From Cyclobacteriaceae bacterium (GTDB lineage: Bacteria > Bacteroidota > Bacteroidia > Cytophagales > Cyclobacteriaceae): 6,479 nucleotides of DNA. Under the pieces are notes generated by a model. That model was not told where the DNA came from. It saw only the letters and a list, made by a program, of their open reading frames with translations, and did not search any database. Below are positions 1 through 5,460 of the stretch, piece after piece (position 1 is the stretch's first letter; the number at the start of each line of letters is the position of its first letter). The DNA is taken from the NCBI GenBank assembly GCA_028289505.1, contig JANQPK010000047.1, forward strand, positions 1 to 6,479. Direction: 5' to 3'. The translations under genes and the position numbers were made by a program.

Positions 1-407
1 ATTTCGGACATTTCTTCTAAGTAATCCTCTTGGGTTTGTTCGTTGATGTATCCGAAGAAAAGCCGGCTCTGTTTGATTTTGGGTTTGTCGGAAACCGTCC
101 TAATGATTTTTGGTCTGGTAGCAGATATTGAGAAAATCGCCGATATCAGACACATGAGCAACAATATTCCAAAAGGAATAGCCAATTGCTCCCGTGACAT
201 AAACTCTGTGCCATTAACCGTTATTCCCGAACCCAGTAAGGTCATAATCAGTCCAATGATCAGGGTGTCAATGCTGATAATCATCCCGGCTTTATTATCG
301 GCAATGGCGATGTGGTTGATTTGCTGTCTCATGGTAACCCGAAAAAGGCTTTGGACACTACGTCCCTGACCTTTCTTGACCTTTTCAACCACTTCTTTGA
401 TGCTCAT
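1..407 (-). CDS. Pycsar-effector-like membrane protein (DUF5706 family), 3' end cut by window edge
   Basis: The minus-strand frame is open from the ATG at 407 to the window edge and gives 135 residues. Residues 22-48 hold a polar R-x-x-x-R-x-Q-I stretch followed by I-A-D-N-K-A-G at 35-41, which leads straight into a first membrane helix (about 42-63). A second helix (about 75-97) ends in S-A-T-R-P-K (95-100), and L-F-F-G-Y follows at 116-120. This order (ADxKA, helix, helix, ATRPK, LFFG) is the signature I know from the DUF5706/Pycsar effector family, whose members are thought to act at the inner membrane; in Pycsar systems the TM effector responds to cCMP or cUMP made by a cyclase. No HD domain precedes the motif, so this is the standalone form, and family length suggests a further C-terminal helix beyond the window. 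No cyclase is visible on the upstream side. A housekeeping role is possible, because such genes are common in Bacteroidota. The family call is by motif memory; the start lacks an obvious ribosome-binding site. Confidence 0.85.
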   Translation of the reverse strand, partial: MSIKEVVEKVKKGQGRSVQSLFRVTMRQQINHIAIADNKAGMIISIDTLIIGLIMTLLGSGITVNGTEFMSREQLAIPFGILLLMCLISAIFSISATRPKIIRTVSDKPKIKQSRLFFGYINEQTQEDYLEEMSE

Positions 408-482
408 GCTAAGATTTGAGAGTACGGTTTGGGATAATATAAGGGTTTGCAGATTGGCAAGCTAGTTTTTGCTACTATTCTT

Positions 483-511
483 ATCAATTTGATCAATGGT
501 GCTCAGCACCA
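483..511. promoter_or_regulatory. Cluster of three abutting or overlapping palindromes in a divergent intergenic region
   Basis: Within the 230-base gap between the divergent Pycsar-effector-like gene and the lipocalin-like lipoprotein, three perfect palindromes are packed together: ATCAATTTGAT (483-493, odd centre), TTGATCAA (489-496) and TGGTGCTCAGCACCA (497-511, odd centre). The last could form only a five-pair stem with a CTCAG loop and has no T-tract, so it is more likely a binding site for a dimeric regulator than a terminator. Its place between two divergent starts fits an operator, but no regulator gene is visible in the window. I saw no convincing Bacteroidota -33/-7 promoter pair around it. 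Confidence 0.35.
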
Positions 512-637
512 AATACTTAAACTTCCGAGATACCTTACAAGGCTTATCTCCTGACTTAGTTGATCGGGGAATTTTTGAGTACAACCCGCATTTTTGTATT
601 GCTTATTGTGATAGAAACAAATAGTAAAGCTGTAATC

Positions 638-1063
638 ATGAAAAAGTATGTATGCAAATTGTTGGGAATTATGGCCATCACCAGTTTGGTGGTGATGTGG
701 GGTTGCTCAGAAGAGGAGGATCCATTGCCAGCCAATATCTACGAAAGAATAAGTGGAACCTGGATGATTGATGAGATGAATCTATTTGGTGCTGATATAC
801 CTGGAGATGGTTCTACTTTGTCGTTTAATAATTGTGATCAGCCACCTTGTACTGGAAACGATTACAGTGCTTCAGATGAGACCACTGGTGAGTTTACCTA
901 TCAATTCATTGAAGATGATACCAAAATTCAAATAATTGACCAGGATCCCGAGGGAGGCAATTACCATGCAACCTGGTCTGTTCAAGATTTTGAAGCAAGA
1001 TCGCTGAGAATGACTGGTGAATTCGGGATATTTGGTGGCATGAGTTTGGATATGTCCAAATAA
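638..1063 (+). CDS. Small lipocalin-like surface lipoprotein
   Basis: The product has 141 residues. I chose the ATG at 638 because it gives a clean lipoprotein signal: M-K-K at 1-3, a hydrophobic core to residue 21, and Cys23 in M-W-G-C, a loose lipobox. The frame stays open upstream to an ATG at 560, but that start would bury the signal peptide. Cys23 is followed by S-E-E-E-D, an acidic run like the surface-export signal of Bacteroidota lipoproteins. The mature part starts with an I-S-G-T-W motif (38-42) and continues as short alternating beta-like segments, the pattern of the lipocalin-like/DUF5004 group of Bacteroidota, which are predicted eight-stranded barrels of mostly unknown ligand. 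Cys66 and Cys71, in N-N-C-x4-C, could form a disulfide. The gene is divergent from the Pycsar-effector-like gene, and its TAA touches the stop codon of the convergent sulfatase. The ligand is unknown; the lipocalin-like call is moderate. Confidence 0.75.
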   Translation: MKKYVCKLLGIMAITSLVVMWGCSEEEDPLPANIYERISGTWMIDEMNLFGADIPGDGSTLSFNNCDQPPCTGNDYSASDETTGEFTYQFIEDDTKIQIIDQDPEGGNYHATWSVQDFEARSLRMTGEFGIFGGMSLDMSK

Positions 1064-2647
1064 CTAGCTCGGGAGAAAATTTGCAGGGTCCTCACCATAG
1101 GCCTGCTGTAATTTCTTAAGTTTATCCTTAAGATCCTGTATCAAACCTGGATCTGCAGTTAGATAGAGGTTGTTCATTTCTTGTGGATCCTGCTGAAGAT
1201 CATAAAGCTCCCAATGATCGATATCGTGGTAGAAATGAATAAGCTTGTACCTGGAGGTACTAATACCATAGTGCCGCTTCACTTTGTGCCAGCCATGAGG
1301 GTATTCATAGTAATGGTAATAAACGCCATCAGGATGTATCTCATGCTGAGACCCTTTCATCAGCGGCAAAATAGACTGGCCCTGCCAGGGTTGATCAGTT
1401 GGTATTTGTAACAGATCCATTACCGTTGGGGCAAAATCAAGATTTAGTACCAAATTATTGTTGACCGTTCCCGGCTTGATTAGCTCAGGGTATCGCATCA
1501 CCAGTGGCATGCCAAAGCTCTCTTCATACATGAATCGCTTGTCGTACCAACCGTGTTCACCCAGGTAAAAGCCTTGGTCTGAGGTATAAATAATCCAAGT
1601 ATTATCTAGTTGTCCTGCTTGTTCCAGATAATCCAGTAGCCGCCCTACGTTGTCATCTACGCTCATAATGCACTTAAGGTAATCGTTGATGTACCTTTGA
1701 TACTTCCATTCTACCAGGTCATTTCCTTGTAAATCGGCATCAAAAAATTCATCACTTATGGGCATATAGTAGGCATCCCAGTAGGCTTTTTGGCTGGGAG
1801 TGAGACCATCATATAGTCGTTGCCACCCCTGGGCGATGTTGGAGTTGTCCTGAGAGCCACCTGTTTCGGTTTCTACGGGCACTCTGGCCGGATCTAGCTT
1901 CATATCGGATGACATGAACATTCTCGATATAACCTGATCTTGCTGAGCTGCAGCGGGACGGTTTTCGTAGCTATCATAAAAGTTATCTGGCAAGGGATAA
2001 CGTTGTTCTCCCAATGCCAGGTGAACACTGTCTGGCATCCAATTGCGATGTGGTGCCTTGTGATGAACCATTAAACAGAATGGTTTATCACTAGGAATTT
2101 TTTGATCCAGCACTTCGATAGCCAAATCGGTTATGACACTGGTAGTGTATCCGGTATGATCCAGGGTATCTCCCATGTTTACCATGGTGGGATTATAGTA
2201 GTCACCCTGGCCAATCAATACATTCCAGTAGTCAAAGCCCTCAGGAACACTCTTTAGGTGCCACTTACCCACAACAGCAGTATAATAGTTGTTCTTTTGA
2301 AGAATTTTGGGATAGGTCACCTGCGATCCGTCAAAACGATCGGAGTTGTCTTTAAATCCGTTGATGTGACTGTATTTACCGGTGAGGAACACAGCCCTAC
2401 TGGGACCACAAATAGAGTTGGTGACATAGGAACGGTTGAAAACTATGCCCTCTTTTCCGATCCGGTCCAGGTTTGGGGTTTCGATCAGCTTACTGCCATA
2501 AACACTCATAGCGTTTTTGGCATGATCGTCGGTCATGATAAAGACGATGTTGGGTTGGGTAGTGGTATCACTATTTGGTTCCTGATCAGTTGATGGTTGA
2601 CAGGCAATGATTTGTGATAAAAGCAAGATGGGCAACAGGAGACGCAT
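1064..2647 (-). CDS. S1-family formylglycine sulfatase, lipoprotein
   Basis: The product is a 527-residue type I sulfatase that should hydrolyse sulfate esters. A lipoprotein signal ends in I-I-A-C (Cys16), placing it at the outer membrane or periplasm. Asp40-Asp41 (T-D-D-H) supply calcium ligands. Cys80 in C-G-P-S-R, followed by the L-T-G-K segment (88-91), is the site converted to formylglycine. Lys197 and His200 (H-H-K-A-P-H), Asp357-Gln358 (T-S-D-Q-G), His365 and Lys370 complete the expected active site. The C-terminal W-E-L-Y-D-L-x2-D-P-x-E-x-N-N-L is the usual closing motif, so the enzyme looks intact. The N-G-F...F-D-G-S-Q...G-K-W-H-L...G-Q-G-x-Y-Y-N-P series resembles the clade annotated as N-acetylglucosamine-6-sulfatase or mucin-desulfating sulfatase (SulfAtlas S1_11-like); the exact substrate is inference. 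No maturase lies in the window. The malectin lipoprotein gene lies upstream in the same direction, with a terminator between them. Confidence 0.95.
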   Translation of the reverse strand: MRLLLPILLLSQIIACQPSTDQEPNSDTTTQPNIVFIMTDDHAKNAMSVYGSKLIETPNLDRIGKEGIVFNRSYVTNSICGPSRAVFLTGKYSHINGFKDNSDRFDGSQVTYPKILQKNNYYTAVVGKWHLKSVPEGFDYWNVLIGQGDYYNPTMVNMGDTLDHTGYTTSVITDLAIEVLDQKIPSDKPFCLMVHHKAPHRNWMPDSVHLALGEQRYPLPDNFYDSYENRPAAAQQDQVISRMFMSSDMKLDPARVPVETETGGSQDNSNIAQGWQRLYDGLTPSQKAYWDAYYMPISDEFFDADLQGNDLVEWKYQRYINDYLKCIMSVDDNVGRLLDYLEQAGQLDNTWIIYTSDQGFYLGEHGWYDKRFMYEESFGMPLVMRYPELIKPGTVNNNLVLNLDFAPTVMDLLQIPTDQPWQGQSILPLMKGSQHEIHPDGVYYHYYEYPHGWHKVKRHYGISTSRYKLIHFYHDIDHWELYDLQQDPQEMNNLYLTADPGLIQDLKDKLKKLQQAYGEDPANFLPS

Positions 2648-2686
2648 GGTAAAAGATATTCAGTGGTAAAACCTTAAGATAAGGCC

Positions 2687-2718
2687 AAAAAAAAATCCCG
2701 CCAAACCTGGCGGGATTT
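2687..2718 (-). terminator. Rho-independent terminator of the malectin lipoprotein gene
   Basis: A perfect 10-base-pair stem (AAATCCCGCC at 2693-2702 with GGCGGGATTT at 2709-2718) closes a six-base loop. Read on the minus strand it runs into nine T (A run at 2687-2695 on the plus strand). It begins about 20 bases after the malectin gene stop and ends 39 bases before the sulfatase start. On the plus strand no T-tract follows, so it is one-directional. Confidence 0.9.
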
Positions 2719-2739
2719 GAAATTATACTTGTTGGTTGT

Positions 2740-3321
2740 TTAAGGCACTATATAGGTACCGGTTACCTCCACTGCATTTACCTTAGCAGCATCTACAACA
2801 GTGGTAAAGGTGATGGTTAAACTGCCATCTTGCACTGAGATGTCATCGAAAGATGCTATCACCGCCGTTGCCGCGGCACCTGCTTCCTCAAAAATATCGT
2901 AGTTGCTCAATGATCCTTGACCTTCAACGTCCACATCAAATACCCTGGCTCCAATGCCGTTGCCATTCTCAACTCCGTGGAAAATCTCCGCAAAATGCAG
3001 ACTAACATCCAGAGTAGCTTCACCAGGTACCGGAATATCGTAAGTGAAAACATCTAAATCAAAAACTTCCGTTCTGTACAGTTCGTCGTCTTCCGTACCT
3101 GCTATTTCAAGCGCTGGGTCAGTGCTCTGGTAGGTGTCAGAAGCATCATTGTTGGCATCAGCGGTCCAGTTGATTCCACCTGTTGTTACAGCTGCGCCAC
3201 CTGAATTTATGTAAGCTGTAAAGTCCTCAGTTACTGGAGGAGGGGGTGGTGGCGTATCGTCATCATCACCGCACCCAAAAGCCAAACCGGCTAGTAATAA
3301 AAAAATACCTAAGTTTTTCAT
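2740..3321 (-). CDS. Malectin-domain (CBM57-like) lipoprotein
   Basis: The product has 193 residues from the ATG at 3321; an in-frame TTG two codons upstream adds nothing. Residues 1-17 are a lipoprotein signal ending in A-F-G-C (Cys17). The next residues, G-D-D-D-D, match the acidic surface-export pattern, and six prolines (24-29) act as a stalk. From about residue 34 to the end lies one malectin domain: Y-I-N-S-G-G, W-T-A-D, a G-T-E-D-D-x-L-Y-R-T-E segment, F-T-Y-D-I-P-V-P-G, L-H-F-A-E-I, R-V-F-D-V, a N-Y-D-I-x3-A-G-A segment and a closing V-N-A-V-E-V. Malectin domains bind carbohydrate (classed as CBM57) and are usually attached to an enzyme; here the domain stands alone, so the protein probably captures or holds a glycan at the surface. 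The co-directional sulfatase downstream suggests a sulfated glycan target, which is inference. A strong terminator follows the gene. Confidence 0.9.
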   Translation of the reverse strand: MKNLGIFLLLAGLAFGCGDDDDTPPPPPPVTEDFTAYINSGGAAVTTGGINWTADANNDASDTYQSTDPALEIAGTEDDELYRTEVFDLDVFTYDIPVPGEATLDVSLHFAEIFHGVENGNGIGARVFDVDVEGQGSLSNYDIFEEAGAAATAVIASFDDISVQDGSLTITFTTVVDAAKVNAVEVTGTYIVP

Positions 3322-3453
3322 GACCAAATTATAAATTATCCAAGATGATTAAGTATGCAATATTATATAAAGTTCTCTAGGTCGGGAAACAAAAACCACT
3401 AAAAATTCTACCTTGTAATATTTGGTGGAATATTGTAGAAATATCAACATAAC
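3322..3453. promoter_or_regulatory. AT-rich divergent promoter region between the malectin and PepSY-TM genes
   Basis: This 132-base spacer must hold the promoters for both the leftward malectin lipoprotein gene and the rightward PepSY-TM pair. Rightward, TAATATTTG (3416-3424) resembles the Bacteroidota -7 element TAnnTTTG with one extra base, about 30 bases before the start codon, but I see no TTTG at the -33 position. Leftward, the reverse complement holds TAATATTG, one mismatch from the -7 consensus, with a TTTTTG about 24 bases upstream, which is longer than usual. Neither assignment is firm. Confidence 0.35.
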
Positions 3454-4032
3454 ATGAAAAAATCGTTACTAATTAAGATCCATCTTTATTGTGGATTGTT
3501 CACCTTATTTTATTTAGTCGCTTTTGGATTTAGTTCTATAGTGTTGAACCACAATCTTGAATTGGAGAAAACAACCATAAGTGATCGATGGGAAACTGTG
3601 GTGAAGGTCAATAGTGAGGAATTGGAGGATCGACAATTGGCTGAGGCAATCCGAGATAAGCTTGATTTAATGGGTTGGACTCCTTTTTGGTTGTTTAAGC
3701 ATGAGGCCCAGGACTTTCATTTCACTATTACTCATCCTGGACGCAATTATCATGTTGATTTTAACCAGTTAACCGGTGTAGTACAGGTGGCTGAGGCACC
3801 GAAAGGATTCCTGGCGGTATTGAACAGTTTACATTTTCTCAATGGACATATACCCAATGCCCCATTGTTATTGAGATCCTGGGCCATATATCAGTGGTTG
3901 GCCCTGTTTACCATGCTGATTTCGTTGTTTGTGGGAATCTGGCTGTGGTACAAATACCGTTATCGCACCCAAGAGGGCGTGGTATTGGGGGCTTTTTTGG
4001 CGCTGAGTTTACTACTGATGTTGCTGATTTGA
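3454..4032 (+). CDS. Half-size PepSY-associated TM protein, first of a tandem pair
   Basis: The product has 192 residues. An N-terminal K-I-H-L-Y-x-G-L motif (His10) opens a membrane helix (about 11-31) that ends at L-N-H (His33). A soluble, probably periplasmic, PepSY-like domain follows (about 35-120), and S-L-H-F-L-N-G-H-I (His127, His132) precedes two more helices (about 143-165 and 173-192). This is the architecture of the PepSY_TM family, where histidines at such positions bind haem in the FoxB-type ferrisiderophore reductases. Full PepSY-TM reductases are roughly twice this length, so this is a half-size form (PepSY_TM_like group). The partner gene starts six bases downstream and has the same layout, so the two are almost certainly co-transcribed and probably assemble together. 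A redox or iron role is inference; no siderophore receptor is in the window. Confidence 0.85.
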   Translation: MKKSLLIKIHLYCGLFTLFYLVAFGFSSIVLNHNLELEKTTISDRWETVVKVNSEELEDRQLAEAIRDKLDLMGWTPFWLFKHEAQDFHFTITHPGRNYHVDFNQLTGVVQVAEAPKGFLAVLNSLHFLNGHIPNAPLLLRSWAIYQWLALFTMLISLFVGIWLWYKYRYRTQEGVVLGAFLALSLLLMLLI

Positions 4033-4038
4033 ATAGCT

Positions 4039-4623
4039 ATGAAACCAAGCACCTATAATATTGTCAGAAAGATTCATCTATACGCTTCATTTCCCATAGT
4101 GGCATTGCTGCTAATGTTTGTGATAAGCAGCTATTTTATGATTCATTATGAATGGTTCAATACCTATGAAAGAGATGAAGAAGTCGTTCAAATTGAGGTT
4201 AGCGGTGATCAAGTTTCTGAAGAAAATTGGGCCAACTTCTTAAGTGAAAATGGTATTTCCGGGAAACTGACTAATGAAAGAGAATCCCCGGAAGGCGATA
4301 TCATACGTGAATACGCCAGGGCCAGTAAAGAGCACCAGGTAACTTTGAGTGTCCAAAATAATCAGGTAGAGATCATTACCTATAAAACCAACATCGCAGG
4401 TTTTATGGCGGAAATTCATCGCATTCGTGGGTATTCGGGACCTTGGCAATACCAGGTCTATGCCGTATTACTTGATATTGTGGGGATCAGCCTGATTGTT
4501 TTCGCGATTACCGGCGCCATTCTTTGGTTAAAACTGCTAAAAAATGATGTTTTCGCCTGGGCGATTTTTGCAGCAGGATTGATCTATGTGGGGGTGGTGA
4601 TGCTTTATTTGATGATAGTGTAG
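4039..4623 (+). CDS. Half-size PepSY-associated TM protein, second of a tandem pair
   Basis: The product has 194 residues with the same plan as its upstream neighbour: K-I-H-L-Y at 11-15 (His13), a first helix (about 15-36) ending in M-I-H-Y (His36), a soluble PepSY-like region (about 40-120), A-E-I-H-R (His127), then two helices (about 140-165 and 172-193). His13 and His36 are 23 residues apart, exactly as His10 and His33 are in the first protein, and His127 falls at the same residue number in both. Sequence between the motifs has diverged, so this is an old duplication or a split of a two-module ancestor, not a recent copy. The neighbour's second loop histidine (His132) has no match here. 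The six-base gap to the upstream stop codon indicates translational linkage. Possible membrane electron transfer to haem or ferric substrates is inferred from the family. Confidence 0.85.
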   Translation: MKPSTYNIVRKIHLYASFPIVALLLMFVISSYFMIHYEWFNTYERDEEVVQIEVSGDQVSEENWANFLSENGISGKLTNERESPEGDIIREYARASKEHQVTLSVQNNQVEIITYKTNIAGFMAEIHRIRGYSGPWQYQVYAVLLDIVGISLIVFAITGAILWLKLLKNDVFAWAIFAAGLIYVGVVMLYLMIV

Positions 4624-4633
4624 AACCCCTTTG

Positions 4634-4661
4634 CAATTAACAATTAACAATTAACAATTAA
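4634..4661. repeat. Four perfect tandem copies of the heptamer CAATTAA
   Basis: Units lie at 4634-4640, 4641-4647, 4648-4654 and 4655-4661 with no mismatch. The array sits in the 46-base gap between the convergent second PepSY-TM gene and deoD, just past both stop codons. It has no dyad and no stem, so it is not a terminator. A degenerate array of the same unit on the same strand lies on the other side of deoD. Confidence 0.9.
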
Positions 4662-4669
4662 GCTAAAAA

Positions 4670-5374
4670 CTAAGAAACCACTGAACCCAGTGCAATCTTC
4701 ATCATTTCCATAAATTTTTGCTGTCGGTCCTCGCTGGTGGATTTTGCCCCGGTAATGATATTGTCACTAACGGTTAGCACGGAAAGTGCCTGCACGCCAT
4801 GTTTTGCAGCCATAGTATACAGGGCAGAGGTCTCCATATCCACCACTAAAACCCCATGAGATACTAGCGTATCATACCGATTATTATCCTCCAGGTAGAA
4901 TAAGTCAGTACTGTAAATATTACCGACTAAGCAATCGGTATCCAGAGATTTTGCTGTTTGGTAAGCACCGCTTAGCAAACCATAATCTGCGATAGGGGCA
5001 TATTGCAAGTTATTGAAATATAAATTATTAGTATTGGAGTCAGAACAAGCTCCCATGGCCAGGATCACTTGCCCCAGTTCCAAGTGCGGCTGTATGCTGC
5101 CACAGGTTCCTACCCTAATCAGGTTTTTCACTCCGTATTCATGAATCAGCTCATACAGATATATGCTAATTGAGGGGATGCCCATACCTGTTCCCTGAAT
5201 CGAAACCCTGGATCCCTGGTAGGTACCGGTGAACCCCAGCATACCACGTACTCGGTTGTAGCAGCTGGCATCCTCAAATAGCGTTTCTGCCACGTGTTGA
5301 GCCCGCAGGGGATCTCCAGGTAGCAATACGGTTTCAGCAATGTCACCAGGTTTGGCTTCGATGTGAATGCTCAT
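4670..5374 (-). CDS. deoD: Purine nucleoside phosphorylase, DeoD type
   Basis: The product has 234 residues, close to the 239 of E. coli DeoD, and aligns along its whole length. It is a cytosolic enzyme that splits purine (deoxy)ribonucleosides with phosphate into base and (deoxy)ribose-1-phosphate; family members are homohexamers. Active-site residues fall at the E. coli mature positions: His4, Gly20 and Arg24 (G-D-P-L-R), Arg43 (V-R-G-M-L-G-F-T-G), Arg87 (I-R-V-G), Glu181 (D-M-E-T), Asp204 (V-S-D-N) and Arg217. Position 90, a phosphate-contacting serine in E. coli, is threonine here, a conservative change. Asp204 and Arg217 are the pair that gives the hexameric family its activity on adenosine as well as 6-oxopurines. 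The gene is divergent from the uridine-phosphorylase-like gene across 86 bases, forming a salvage cluster. Heptamer repeats lie at both ends. Confidence in function is high. Confidence 0.96.
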   Translation of the reverse strand: MSIHIEAKPGDIAETVLLPGDPLRAQHVAETLFEDASCYNRVRGMLGFTGTYQGSRVSIQGTGMGIPSISIYLYELIHEYGVKNLIRVGTCGSIQPHLELGQVILAMGACSDSNTNNLYFNNLQYAPIADYGLLSGAYQTAKSLDTDCLVGNIYSTDLFYLEDNNRYDTLVSHGVLVVDMETSALYTMAAKHGVQALSVLTVSDNIITGAKSTSEDRQQKFMEMMKIALGSVVS

Positions 5375-5379
5375 TCTTA

Positions 5380-5414
5380 CAATTAGTAATTAACAACTAA
5401 TAATCTACAATTAT
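5380..5414. repeat. Degenerate array of five heptamers related to CAATTAA
   Basis: In strict 7-base phase the plus strand reads CAATTAG, TAATTAA, CAACTAA, TAATCTA, CAATTAT. Four of the five units differ from CAATTAA by one base and one differs by three. The array starts five bases before the deoD start codon, so it makes up most of the deoD leader and lies inside the 86-base divergent spacer shared with the uridine-phosphorylase-like gene. Confidence 0.65.
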
Positions 5415-5460
5415 CTGCATGGATTCCTTACTTTAAAAGGAAAACTGTAACTATCTCAGT

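Noticed and set aside
43..369. Plus-strand 108-codon frame with hydrophobic stretches
   Set aside because: It is antisense to the Pycsar-effector-like gene; its hydrophobic runs mirror the membrane helices on the other strand, and no family motif is recognisable.
497..511. Palindrome as an intrinsic terminator
   Set aside because: The stem would be only five pairs, no T-tract follows on either strand, and it lies between two divergent starts.
560..637. Longer start for the lipocalin-like lipoprotein
   Set aside because: It would place 26 extra residues ahead of a clean K-K-started lipoprotein signal peptide; the ATG at 638 is the credible start.
1181..1411. Plus-strand frame inside the sulfatase gene
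   Set aside because: Antisense shadow of a gene with a complete active-site motif set; no independent support.
2258..2593. Plus-strand 111-codon frame inside the sulfatase gene
   Set aside because: Antisense to the conserved N-terminal catalytic region of the sulfatase; no family features.
3322..3327. TTG start two codons upstream for the malectin lipoprotein
   Set aside because: The ATG at 3321 already begins a complete signal peptide, and TTG starts are uncommon.
4240..4449. Minus-strand frame inside the second PepSY-TM gene
   Set aside because: Shadow frame with no recognisable domain.
5146..5346. Alternative minus-strand frame inside deoD
   Set aside because: Overlaps deoD on the same strand in another frame; deoD aligns end to end with its family.
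4634..5414. Heptamer arrays as a CRISPR array or transposon ends
   Set aside because: Units are 7 bases without spacers, and the two arrays are direct, not inverted; no transposase is nearby.
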